Shown: one piece after another, positions 41,011 through 53,542 of the stretch | How positions within the stretch are numbered: the stretch's first letter is position 1 | Layout: each line of letters begins with the position of its first letter | Assembly (NCBI GenBank): GCA_008360975.2 | Contig: CM039183.1 | Location: 43,391,850-43,455,849 of the forward strand | Direction of reading: 5' to 3' | DNA length: 64,000 bases | From: Lichenostomus cassidix | Lineage: Eukaryota; Chordata; Aves; Passeriformes; Meliphagidae | The notes under the pieces: generated by a model | What the model saw: the letters and a program-made list of their open reading frames with translations, nothing else | Database searches by the model: none | What the model was told of the DNA's origin: nothing | Position numbers and translations under genes: made by a program

Positions 41011-43260
41011 TGCTCAAGCTTTGAACATGGGATGCTCAGCAGTCTCTCATGCAACACTTGACTTTCACGAGAACTAAGACACATAATATTTCTGAAACTA
41101 CCAATTATTTCTTCACAGGCCTGTAAAAGTTTTACCAAGCACAGCTTGTAATTCTGTACACTATTCCAGCATCAAATGCACCCACAGAAGACCACAGAGC
41201 AAAGCAGAGGAATCAGACAGATCTTTATCCAATCCCCGAACAATGCCACAAAACTTTAAACCACACAATAACCCCCAGACCTCTCACTCTAACAGGCACT
41301 AACCACCAAACCTTTTCCCTCTCTAACAACTTCTGCTCAGTAGATGATAAATACTCCCAAAATCAGAGCAGCTGGTTTTAATTCGTAATTGAATTAAATT
41401 GAATTTTTCGCACCTGTGCCTTAAAACTGTTTCCCCAGAGCTGTTTGCTCTAATAAATCACAGCTTCCCACAAATCCAAGTTCTTTCAAAGAACAGGGAT
41501 TGTCAGCGATTTAATCTCTGTATCAGATCAGTTTGTTCATTGAGCTCCTCAGCCAAGGAAAGCATCAAAAACAACTTGCTAGAGCTGCACAAAAACAAGC
41601 AGCTGCCAGCAAGACTATGAAAGGAGGATAGGTTTGGGGCAAGCTTCCTGATGTTGGGCTGGAGAGAGATGGTTGTTGCTGGGTGTGTGAAAACCTGCAG
41701 CTGTGTAAGACTGCTGTTGTATTGATATTTCCTAAGAATGTAGAAAAGGCCATTCAAAGTGCTAGCAGTAAGTCTGGGTGCCCCTGGGCAGTCCCACAAG
41801 GACTGGCTGAGGATGGGCTTTCACAGGTGCCTCTCAGGAAAAAGTAAGGGAGCATCGTAGCACCACTGGGATGTTTAACACTTGATGCTGTGGATATTTT
41901 TTTCCTAGTGCTAATGGGACTGATTAAACTAGTTGTGTTTCCTGTATAAAGGAAAGTAGAAGCTATATTTTAAGGTTTGGGTTGGTTTTTTTAACATAAA
42001 GTTATGCTGGAGCTATACTAAATAAATGTTTTAAATTTACTTCACTAGTTACATAATCTCAACTTTACATGTGGTTCATTAGAGGCACTGGATAAAGCAG
42101 GACTCCATCTACTGCGATTTCTCATACATAATTGTTTATGCAAGAGTTCTCATTTCTTCTGCTTTTGTGTGCAGAACCTGCCTAACACATTTACTTCAAG
42201 ACAGAGGTTCATGTCCCAAGTTTTCTGTGCATAGCCTAGAGGTCTGGTAAAAGATAAGGGTCTTTTCATAAAAGAGAATGAGATCCAGCTGCGAAGTTTC
42301 AAATTTCAGCCCCTCTTCATGGAATTTGGACTGGAGTTCACAGTTCTTAAATTGCACTTCCTTGTTTGGATACTGTAAATTAGCTGGTCTGCTCTTTGGG
42401 ACAGCTCTTTTTTGTTCTCAGCAGTTCTGATATTAAATGCCAATTTAAGACCTTTGGGCTTCCAAACAGTAACCTTGCCTTTCACTTAGCTGTTGAAGAG
42501 TAAAGGATTGTCATACAGTGAAGTAAAGCAATCGAAATACATTGCTAACAGGTGACATCTATTTCTGTTGGGAGACATGTCCAGTGAGAAAGGCATAGAC
42601 TTTGTATCACCATCCTGTGCTTGAAAGAAACATGCATTTTAGAGAGGAAAGGGATGAGTTTCAATTTTACTATTCTTCAGTTTTAGCATATTTTGACAAA
42701 TATTCATCATTGACATCCCTGAGACCTTGCAGACCTCAAGAAAAGAAAGTATCTAGTACGGTTCTTGGCCTTAGTAACTACTAGCAATACAAAACTGAAT
42801 AACTAAGGCTGAGATTTGTTCTTTTTTTTTAATTAAAAAAAATTTTAAAATTGACTTTGTTATGCTAAGCAGAGAGCAAGACAAGAAATCTACACTATCA
42901 GCCAAGAACCTCCACAACTCATCCATCATGCTGTGCTAGCCAACAGAAAATTAGTTACTCAATATCTTATTTGCAGTGTATAAGCAAAGAAAAAACAAAA
43001 GTAATATCTTGTTTACAAAAAAATGGGCAAATGGCACTAAAGCCTTTAACAAATGTTTGTTTGCAAAAACAATATCCAAAGCAAACACTGAATTGTCTAT
43101 TGCATTTTTAAGACACTGCACTCTCCAATAACCTCAGAACTAAAATATGAAGTTTTAACCAAATACTAGGAAAACATGTGTTGCAAATGCTAAGAAGTAC
43201 TTTCCTTGCAAAGTTGTTCTAAATACTGCGCTCAAATACTTCATGCTTTTAAATCAGAGC

Positions 43261-43308
43261 AGACAAAAGCAAAAACACAAAACACCAAACCCAAACCCCA
43301 ACAAAAAT
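43261..43308 (+). repeat. A/C-rich low-complexity tract
   Basis: About 48 bases are almost entirely A and C (only two G), in irregular CAAA, CCAAA and CCCAAA units. Confidence 0.8.
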
Positions 43309-46300
43309 TTCATGCACACTTAGGAACCAACTGGTTTTAAATGCATTACTGAATTCCACACATCAGACCACTCCTAAAAAAGATATTGATTGATCACATG
43401 CATTAGAAAATAATTTCAAATTATAAAAACCCTCTTGAGGGCTGCAAATTACTAACAGATTATTTGATAAGAAGTTGACATTTAATTTCCTGAGTTTGTG
43501 AGTCAGTACAAAAAGTAAATTTTTCATTTGTGAACACAAAAGGATCCTCACTAAGAAGCTGAGCACTGTGAGCATTTGAATAACCCCCAGAGAAATGATC
43601 AACATGATTGTAATCAGATTATTTTTGATCTTCTGCCACTAGATGGTGTCCAGTTACCTGAGCTGTAACCACAGCTGCATTAATCAAGAATTGCAGAATT
43701 CTTGCTCTTACAGCTTTTGCTAATATTTTGGGTAAGCTATTTTCAAGGGACATTTGGCTTTTCAAGTCTTACTTTTGATCTCTGTATGGTCTTTTAAATG
43801 GGAAATGATGAAGTCTTTGATGAGGATTCTTGCATAAACAGAAGCAACGAACTACAGAGCACTTCAACTGCAATCAAGGAAATGCGAGCCAAGCTTGAAG
43901 CAATGCAAAATATCTTTTAGAAAAGTAAAGGGGAGAACAAAAAGGACAGTAATGAAAAGTCCAGAGGGCAAAATCCAGCACCACTGTCCAACTTAGGAAG
44001 CATCAAAGGATCATGAAAATCAGTCTGAATTAAAATGAAACCCTTCCTGTGTGTGTTGTGCAGTTTGGTGTTGTGGTGTTTTACCTCTCATTTGAAAGCT
44101 ACTGCAGAGCCATAGTGTTGAGAGGAAAGCTGCAAGAAAAAGAAAGGGTATGAGAAAGATATTGGGGTCCAGGCTCGAACGTGTATTGGAAGGGTGCATT
44201 CTCTCTTTTGCCTTTACTCCTGTTTTTACCCTAAACAAACCAAAGACAAACAAAACTGCAATGCTTCAATCTCTTCTCAGATCTGCTAATAAACGAGGCA
44301 CCAGGGGGCCTCAGTCATTCACTAGCAAGAAAACCAGGGCACATTAACTCTTTACCTGCTGAATTAATACATTTCAAAGACTTCATTTAGCAAGACAGGC
44401 AAAAGAGAGAAGTAATAGAAAAGGAGCATTAAAATTCAGCTATGTAGAAAATTGCAGTAAAATTATGAGAAAATGCGACTCAAACTCACGTTTTGCTGTT
44501 TGCACGGCAAGTCTCAAAGTGTGGTTTCATGGTGGAAAAACAACAAATCCCCCTCACTACTGTCAAAATGGGGGATGGAGTGATTTAAAATTGAATTTCA
44601 AAAAATGCATTTGGTACCTTTTTTTCAGCTCTAGTGTTGAGAGGTGTTTAGAGCTACCTATGCCATATGTGAAGGAAGTCAAGTCAGTGATGAAACTCAT
44701 GATTTCAGGGCTGTTTAGCTGTAATTTAAGAGAGCACTCTGAGTTTTTCTTCAGTGATATTGCACATAGAAGCACAAAGTAGACTCTTATTCTATAACAG
44801 TATTACAAATCAGAGCACCCACTGCAAGCTGTTTTCACTGATGTCAGTCAGGTTGCATGTAGTCTCTCCTACACATCTGGAGCTTGTAACTTTTAGCACA
44901 CTTGAAACCATTCAACAGCTGCCTGGCAATGAGATTAATTCAAAGTAACTCATATTTTCTACAGAATAACTTCAATTTAACTTTTTTTCCTTCTATAAAA
45001 CACTAGAATTACAGCCATTTGAGTGCTGTAAGGAGACTACACAGCAAAGTAATAGAGTCGTGGGATCCAAATACAAACAGCCTAAGAAAACCCCAAACCT
45101 TCTCTGATGCCCAATCTATTTTCCATTTGAGGCAGCTGCAGCTGGATGCATCTTGGGAGTTCAAGGCAGCACAGTGATCCAAGATACAAAGAATAAAACA
45201 TTGTTCTCTTGCACAACTCTGGGAAGCTTCTCAAATCATGAAAACAAACAGAGAAAACTGTACTTGAAGGCTCTCCCTTTGGAATTAGTAACTTACCTAA
45301 CCACCTGAAATGCTGAATCAGAAATTATTGTAACTTAAGTGATACCAGGCAATTTTGTGTTAAGAAAATTGTACCTGAGCCATGAGCAATATTGTGTCTA
45401 ACGTGAGGATATTAAACTGTAGTTAGATGGCTATTTAGCTGATTACACTAATACAATACTTAAAGTTTAAAACTTTGCTTGTGTTTTGCAACTTAAGGGT
45501 ATATATTGGCAATAAAGAATAAATTCCGAGACTTGCCTGAAAGTATACTGCACTCAGAAGTATTTTGCTGCTGAATGTTTTGGTATCTCATGACTGACTG
45601 TCTTTAAAACATTTAATGAGACCAATGGCAACCCAGAGTAGAACGATTGCAGAAACCGAAGTACAGATAGACACGGAATATAAGAGATCTCATCTCTTGG
45701 CAAAGCATAACCTTCTGTGATACAGCAGTAGTTCTTCATTTTCCAAACCCATTATTATATCTCAGATTGCTGTATTAAAATAATTATTTTGTTCATATTA
45801 TGCCTTGTTAGTAATTGAGATTACAATCTTTAATGTGTGTTTCATAAGGTTCCATTTCCTGCAACAACATTAATCCTGACTTCACTTCAACATAATATCA
45901 GTCATATGGATGAAGGTCCTTCTTGTTCTACTGATCTTTTAAGAAAACACTTAGCCTCCATTCCACATTTGCAGCACATGTATCTTTGCAGAAAAGTCAG
46001 GTGAGCTGCTGACCTAATATCTGCATTAATAGCCTTGCTTTTAACCACCTAAATGTTGAAATTTTCACATCCCACTACAGAGTTTGCAGCTGCTGATGTC
46101 ACTTTATGCCAAGTATTTGTAAGCAGAGAGTAATTTGACACTGAACCACACTGGTAGCCATCACTGCTCAGTGAATCACATGAAAGGAATGAGGAGCAGA
46201 TCCAGAATGGGTCTTACTCATCATAGATGTGGCAGAGACCCTCACATCCCCTCCTGCACAGCCAGTCACTACAAGGTCCAAATTTCACCTGGTGCATACC

Positions 46301-46464
46301 CTGCTCAATAATTTGACCCTGTCTATGGCCCAGCAGAACTCCAGAGGAAACATTTTTTAATGTGTCTCACACCATCCTTCCCAGTGAAGCTCCCTTTAAA
46401 AACACCTGTCTTCCTGTATCCAAAAGCCTTTCAGCTGCACTTTGGCAGTAGGAAGACTCCTGTG

Positions 46465-46504
46465 TTCACGCTGAAGTTCTAAAATTCACGCCAAAGTTCT
46501 AAAG
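46465..46504 (+). repeat. 20-base tandem duplication (2 copies)
   Basis: Two adjacent 20-base copies (TTCACGCTGAAGTTCTAAAA and a copy differing at three positions) lie head to tail with no spacer. Confidence 0.85.
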
Positions 46505-46871
46505 TTGCAGTTTGGTGCATTAATTTCCCTCACACATGAGACTTCTCTCAGTCCTAGGGCTTTCAGGGGAGAGGTGCAGCAGTTTTAAGAATTCATTAGA
46601 TCTAAGAAACAAAACCAGGACCAGCAAACAGACGTGTTATTTTGAGTGTTGGAGTAGGGCTTCTACAAGGCAGAAATGCCAAGAGCCATGAAGAATGACC
46701 AGGAAAAGAAACAACACCAATTATCCCAGCTTGCCATACACATAAACCCTAAAGGCAAGCTTAGTGTAAGTCTTCTACTACCTAAATAAAGGACCTAGAA
46801 CCAAACCCTTTGCATAGGTTCACAGGGAAATAACAAAAAGCAATGGACACTAGTTGCATAAAAGGAAATTC

Positions 46872-46907
46872 CCTGGAGATGCAACTCCTGGACCTGGAGA
46901 TGCAACA
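46872..46907 (+). repeat. 21-base spaced tandem duplication
   Basis: CCTGGAGATGCAAC occurs at 46872-46885 and again at 46893-46906, a 21-base period with an intervening CCTGGA half copy. Confidence 0.8.
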
Positions 46908-49900
46908 GCCTCTCTGGACAACATCTCAGCACTGAACCACTTCGGTGTTGAAGTCCATCTTTGGAGATTTCAGAAGCTGACTCAACAAGGCTTTAAGCAA
47001 CCTGCTCTTACATGGATATTGTACCAGCTTTGAGCTGAGAATTTGACATGCTCCAGAGCTTCCTTACAATCCACATTTCTCTATGAATTTTCTAAGAAGG
47101 CATATAGTTAGCATAAACTTGAGAAATAGTATCACGTATGTTGGTCATTTTATTTGCCTTTTGGAGCCAAGGTTACTGAGGGTCATGTGAATAAAAGCTG
47201 TGGTTCTAGAAGGAAAAATATTTGGGATAAAAATACATGAAAAAAACTCTTACTGTGTGTTTCTTAACTATTGTACAATTGTTGCTTATTAAAACAATGT
47301 TTGAAGGAGGGTTTTTTTTAGATATAAGAATATACTCACTCTCCTTTTGTGATTTTTCAGCCAAGACAAAATCCAGCTTAAAATGAAAGAAATAAAAATT
47401 GCGTAACTGCAGGAACATAAATTTGTCACAGCACTACAGAACAAAAATGAAGCTCAATTTTCTTGCCCCACCAGTAATAAAATACTATTTCAGAACAAAT
47501 GTACAGTTTACAGTTTTCAGACCCTAATGTAATTTCTCACAAGCAGTCAATCTAGCAGGAAAACTAAGAAACAGACAAATATGAGTACTGCCAACTTATT
47601 CTTGAAAATTTGGATTCCAGGGAACACCCAAGGAGGACTGAACTTTCACAAGGAGCACATAAATCTCACAAGAGAAACAATTTCTTCCTGTCTTAATAAA
47701 AGGGTAACATTAAAAACATCTTTACTGGCAAAGTCCAGGCTCTCAGATGCATAAGGTTAATCAGTAAAACCTAGCAGAGAGAGATGGGTGTCACAGAAAG
47801 CCAGGGTAAAGCACATGAAGACCACAGACATCTGTCATTACTGAAAGTTTTTCCTGCCGTGACAGAGAACAGACACATCTGTCTGGAGGAGATACATCAT
47901 GTTAAATGTTTTTGGCCCTGGACCAAACACACTTTATTTAATAGATACAAGAGCCCATATCAGATGTTATACTCTGACTTATTAGTAGGGTGTAACACAG
48001 TACAGAATCTAGCAGACATGCCAGGATTTAGGCTGAAACACCTATAAAGCAAACCTCATTGGTTCTTCAGGTTAAGGTCAGATAAAAATGCAGTGTGGCC
48101 TGTCGCATAGAAATCCAGTAACAAGCAATATAAGCACAGAAACTGATTGCAGCACATCAGCCTTATACTTTTGAAGAACTCAGTGCCATGGTTGCATTGT
48201 CACTTGGGAAACAAAAGCCTAGAAGGATAGTCTGCCTAGAAGAGGACGAAATGAGTGGTTTACCATCTCCCATATGTGTATGTTTGAAATTACAACAGAC
48301 CACTAAAGATAAATTATTAATTACAGTGCAATCACTTAAAAATACATGAGATACATCTTCTCAAATGTTAATCACTAATAAGACAGCCTGCAATACAATT
48401 CAAGGGGAAAAATCTCATGCTTACAAATGCATCAACAGGGACCTCTGGATTCAAGCTGCTGAATAGGTTTAGCAGTTTGTTATCACACTAGTGCTTTGTT
48501 GCTGTTTAGTATTAAAGGAGGTCCCTGTACTTGCTGTATAGTTAATGTGTACAGAAATCCATAACTAGATGATCTAGTCCTGGAAAAGGTGGTGCAGGTG
48601 GGTATTAGTTGGGAGAACCAACTTGAGGGAGCAGCTGCACCATGAAATGCCAGCAGTGACTCACCAGGATATCTGAGGTTGTGTCAGAAATGAGGGAAGT
48701 TATGCTCGGCAGCATGCCCTCCCTCTGGTTGGAAGCTGGATGGACTATTACTCTCTTCTGCCTTATGTGGTTAGGTGTATTATCTGCATAAAGCAGGGAA
48801 GAGAGATGGGAAAAACAAAATCTCCTGCTCTTGGGTTTTGACCTCGAAAAGAACGGGATCTGGAATCCACAGCGCCTGAAGTGCCTGGGATGGTACAGTT
48901 CTAGTGGGAAAGGAAGACTGGAAAGGTTTTTGAAATCCAATGTAACAGTTACTTTGCACCTTATTGTCTCTCACCTATCCCCAGCAGCACACTGCTGAAC
49001 TGACTGAAGACCTCAAATATACAGCACAACTACCATCTTGCCAAGTGCTTCCCCCACCTCCCAAACTTCACACACTTCTGCATCCACTGCCTTAAAACCC
49101 TCCTCTTCAGTAGCCTTCCACAACATTTTCCCTTTCACTATAACCCTGGAAAGCTCCTGGAAAGAGTTCACCACTGCTGCTGTGCAAATCACTGGGTGAG
49201 ATCCAGAGGCTCCTTGTGCCATGGCCCACTAACATCTGTACAGCCAACCATTTTCCTCACGTTGAAGGCCCTGCACTGCCCAGGTCCTCTGTGTGCTTCC
49301 TGTGTGTTCGACACCCCACAGAGTAGGAAACACTGCCTGCTTAGAGCAAGCAACACCATGATAAACCAGATGGATTCTGGTGAATACGGAAGACTAAGGA
49401 GCTGAAACACAGCATCCTGCTTATTTGTGGGAATGGCAGTTTGTCCCCATTCATCAACTCCAGAATCCTTCTGGACAAAAAAACCACATTAAGTTATTGT
49501 AGTCCCATCTGCTTGGCCACAACGCAGCAGGGAAGGTCACTCACTGCATTCCACTGCCAGCCGAGTCTTTTGTTTGCCAAGCAAAGCTCCAGACTCATCA
49601 GCATGTACACTTGTAGGATGCAATATACTGACCTTTCACCTCTTTTACTGCCAGGCTATCCTAAACCCATTTATAAGATAAAGGACAGACTTCAATTAGA
49701 GTAGAATTTAAACAAAGAATGTGATTCAATCAGTTCATGAGCAACCTCCTGCCAGATTCCCAGCTGGGGACTCAGGTTCTGGAGGTAAAATTTCGTTCTT
49801 ACTGGCAGGACAAGCAGGGGGCTTCTCACAACTGTATTCCCTATAGCCACAGGTGTTTCACATCCTGTTTTTTTTCCTCTTCCCCAGCAAATTCTCCAAA

Positions 49901-51714
49901 GAATACATTATGAAATACTACACAAAAATACCAGTTTGCATTTAACCATAGGTTAAACTGATGCATTGTGACACTGCCATGGAGGGGCCATTATCCTCTA
50001 GTAATCATCTGTCATTCTTAATCATATGTCTGCAAGTTAAAAATCTAATATGTTGTGACAAAACTGTGCAAGTGGATAACTGCAGAGTAAGCAATTTGTC
50101 AACCTGGAACAACACACTGGTCAGGATGCTGAGCTTCAGAAAGCCACACTGGATTTTCACCATGAGAAAGGTTATTTGCAGGTTAAAAAGCAAGTCAAGT
50201 TGGGGTTTTCAAACACCCTTCAGATGGAAAGGTAGCCAAACCATCCAATTAAGTCATAAGGAAGCCATTACTACTTTCAGTAGTTTCACTGTTTTGCTAC
50301 TTATTACAAGACTGGTAAACATCATTAATAATCTTACCATTAAGTACTTTTTGTGTGTTGGAAGATCTGAATGGAATCATTTAAGGAAACATTTAACTTA
50401 CCTCTGGAATAGCTCTAAGAAGTATTTTGTCTTTTGTTTAAACATCGAAGCAATTGTTCTTCTTTCCTGGAAAACCTGGGAATGTACAGGTTTCTGTAGC
50501 AAAAAAAACTATGAACCATGGTTACATAGCATCTTTTCTTCGACCAGAGCCTGATACGACTACCAGTCCCAGCCTATTATAATAATAAAAAATTAATACT
50601 AATAATTAGATAAAACACATCCTATTTGACACTGTCTGCCTCAGCTGGGATACAGTGGGACCAGTCCATTGCTGGTAAAGCCACTGCTTCTGCTGGCCCC
50701 CCTTCCCTGAGGGAAGAGCTTTGCCCTTGCGGCACGTTGGCATTGAGCTACAACAGTTGAAGTTAGCACTAAGCATTAGCAGAGAAATAAAACATGATGC
50801 TACAGCTTTTTAAAAAATCCTAATTTTTAGGAACTGGAATGCTGAAGGTTGCTTTGAAGTTGTGCAATCTGCCACATCTACACCACTGACATGGATCTGT
50901 TGAAGCTTCCTCTCATCCAGTGTTACCTACTCCGAGATGTGATACCTAAATTACTCAGTCTAAAAACTCAGTCCACAGTAGTATTATTTCTCTCTTTGTG
51001 CTACAGACTATACAGAAGCTCACACATCAACACTAGGAGTTCTGCTGAGGTGTGTTTTCCTTGACATCTTTGTCATTGCTTTTTGATTTGCATCGAATTA
51101 GCTGACCAGTGTTTAGTAAATACATAACCATTGTAATGCACAAAGAGTGATATTGTGCTGATTCATATTTAAAGAAACATAAACCAATGCATATAGTCCA
51201 ATTCCATGTGCAGTCCCCAGCACAGATCATCAGCAATCTCCTGTTGTAACTCCAAATGCCACCCTTTAGATCTCAGTAGTTCTCCTTGCAAAGCACACCC
51301 ATCATTCAGCAACTTGGTACCAGGGCATCTTTGAACATAGGGACAAATTCTACCCCCTTTTAATCTTGTCCTTGTCCTATATTTTCACTAAGATAGAAGT
51401 CGGAAGTACAGGATAACTGAGTTATGCTTAATTGACAAAGGTAAATAAGAATTTACAACCAGCAAAAATATTGTGTCAAAACAAAGGAAGTTCTATGTTC
51501 TTCAAGCACTCTCATACATTTGTTTTGAAATATCCTACTGTTTCCAAAATACAAAAGCCCCAACAGCAGTTTTTTCCCTTATAATACTTCATCTTTAAAG
51601 AAAAGTACCATCACTAGATATGAGAGTTAGCTAAAACCCAGAACTCAACAGGAAAATACATTTGAGACACCACATATTAATTCCTTCTGCAGGCATGACA
51701 TACTTTTTTTATAG

Positions 51715-53420
51715 AAAATAAAACCCAACTATTTTTATTGACTGTACTGTAGATACCTGTACAGAGTGTAAACTTTAATATTTCACCAGATATGTGAATA
51801 CTTCTGGAGAAAGAGTTATCAAGCACCTTCATTTCAACAAATGTTTGATATTTACAGTAAGACATTCCTGACTAAGTGGATGAATAGAATGAATTAAAAG
51901 TTATAAAAAGTTATACAAAAAAATCTTTAAAATGTTTATATGTTTTGTTATTTTATGATAAATATACAATTAAAGAGGAAGATGTCACACAGCTAAGACT
52001 CAGGACTGGCTCCGTTTAAAACTGTCACTGTTGTGTCTGAAGAGGGAGTGAGGAAATGGGGATGTTAGCTTACTGCTCTGATCATGACACAGTGAAATGT
52101 GCTCTGGTAGGAGCCTCATAGGCCCTGTTTTGCTCTGCCACAGGTTGGTTTGCAGGCAACATTCCTTCCCAACACACAATGGGAAAACCAAACTTCACTC
52201 CCAGATTTGTACTGCTATTTTGACAAAAGAGTATGCATTTACATTTTCCCTCTCCAAACTTACTGGTGATGATGAAAACATCAACCTTGCTTTGATTTTC
52301 AGAACACCTTTTTGCTGTTACTGAACACTGGCACATAAATGGGGCATCACTATATTTTTATCTTCTAAGCACCCAGCCAGAGGTGAGCTTTCTGAAAACC
52401 AGATTTTTACCTACCATGGCTTCTCATGGTCTACAAAAAGGCATGGCATGGTTTGCTAAAGAAGAAAGATTGCTAAGATAGAATTGAGACACTGCTTTGA
52501 GGCTTACAGAATCAAATGTAGAAATACTATTTCAAAACATCTCAGGAAACAAATGTGACTATCTCTTTAAACCATTTGTCTCCCAATAAGCCAATATCCA
52601 TTCTTTGATGAACTAACAGCACTTGTTCAAAATATCTTAATTTTGTTTAGTGGATTTTAGGGAACTACTCAGGAATCCACCTCAGACAGAAGAAAAAGAA
52701 ATCTCTTAAAACCTAACAAAAAATTCAAATATATCCACTAAGCAGTGTTGATTATCTGTAACAAATCATGTGCTGTAGGAAAGGATAACATGAGCCTCAC
52801 AGGATGAGAATTATGATCCTTACAATACATGGATAAAGTACTTCTGTAATACAAAAGCGACAAGTTGAGATTCAAGTTTTTGAAGTGAAAGCAATGTGGT
52901 TAGGCATTAAATATGTGATACTACTGGGTATTCCTACTCATCTGCTCATCCTTGGGACTCCCTGATTGTTTCTCAGCTACAGATTAGCCCTGCCACACAT
53001 ATAATGGGCTAAGCATACCACTACTGCAGATAACTGCTGCATACTCCAAGGTACAATTCAGTCTCAGGATCTGAGTAGTTCCACTCTCTTTACTCTGTTC
53101 TGTGTTTGCTACTTCAGCTTTGCCAAGAGGCACATCCTCCTTGTGTGGGACAGATGCAACTAAGGCCTCCACATTTACCTTTAAAAGCAAGGAGATAATA
53201 TTAGAAGGAAAAAGGTGAAGTTGGACCCAACATGGGCAGCTCTGTCTTGCTTAACAGCTACAAAACAGCCTCTGCCTGTGTGTGTGTCTGCATATGTGCC
53301 TTGTGGCTTGCTGTCAGCAGCGTGAGCACTTATCTTTAGGGCCTGATTGTGTTGATAGGAGTGACTTGTTTACAGCACATTTCCAAAAGGTGTCTGCTGC
53401 TCTAAAGCTTATTTTAATGC
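51715..53420 (-). other. NID1: NID1 3' untranslated region (inferred)
   Basis: Sequence downstream of the NID1 stop codon on the minus strand has no further coding match. The first canonical poly(A) signal (AATAAA) met reading away from the stop lies at 51734-51739, implying a 3' UTR of about 1.7 kb. Cleavage would fall some 20 bases further, near 51715. A short TG run occurs around 53279-53290 on the plus strand. The end point is inferred, not proven; alternative or more distal sites are possible. Confidence 0.55.
51734..51739 (-). terminator. NID1: Candidate NID1 polyadenylation signal AATAAA
   Basis: The plus strand reads TTTATT, so the minus strand reads AATAAA within CAATAAAAAT. It is the nearest canonical signal to the stop codon in the direction of transcription. 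The following minus-strand sequence is T-rich with TATGT, modest support for a downstream element. Confidence 0.5.
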
Positions 53421-53542
53421 TCAGTTTCTTTCTATACAATCTACTCCAACTGTATTGTCAGGGCAGCGGCAGGTACGGCCTCCTGGGGTAGCCAAGCAGA
53501 GGTGAGTGCAACCACCATTATTCACTGTGCAGTAGTTGTGTC
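53421..53542 (-). CDS. NID1: NID1 terminal coding exon: C-terminal EGF-like module and stop
   Basis: The 122 coding bases begin after TTTTTTTCCCAG on the minus strand and complete the glycine codon split from the preceding exon. The peptide starts [16 protein letters not shown] and ends VDCIERN. It contains six cysteines spaced as in an EGF-like domain (C-x6-C-x3-C-x8-C-x-C-x8-C), the closing module of nidogen-1. The TGA stop is at 53421-53423. The acidic-residue pattern of calcium-binding EGF domains is not obvious. The exon continues as the 3' UTR. Confidence 0.95.

Larger units (their letters stand above)
36971..51714. other. Intergenic stretch downstream of NID1, no supportable gene
   Basis: This stretch lies between the CR1 relic and the inferred NID1 poly(A) site. 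Small repeats are listed separately. The longest frames are 38514-39041 (plus, 175 codons) and 49961-50554 (plus, 197 codons). Neither contains a recognisable domain or signal, and one frame of this size is expected by chance in 64 kb of AT-rich DNA. No RNA gene was recognised. Confidence 0.55.

Noticed and set aside
41180..41315. Possible second minus-strand MIR-like fragment
   Set aside because: Only a short 'cactaaccacc' similarity was visible; too weak to annotate.
42823..42842. T8-AATT-A8 palindrome
   Set aside because: It is a low-complexity A/T run; symmetry arises trivially from homopolymers.
49961..50554. Longest open frame of the window (197 codons, plus strand)
   Set aside because: It resembles no known domain and has random-looking composition. 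About one such frame is expected by chance in 64 kb of AT-rich sequence read in six frames.
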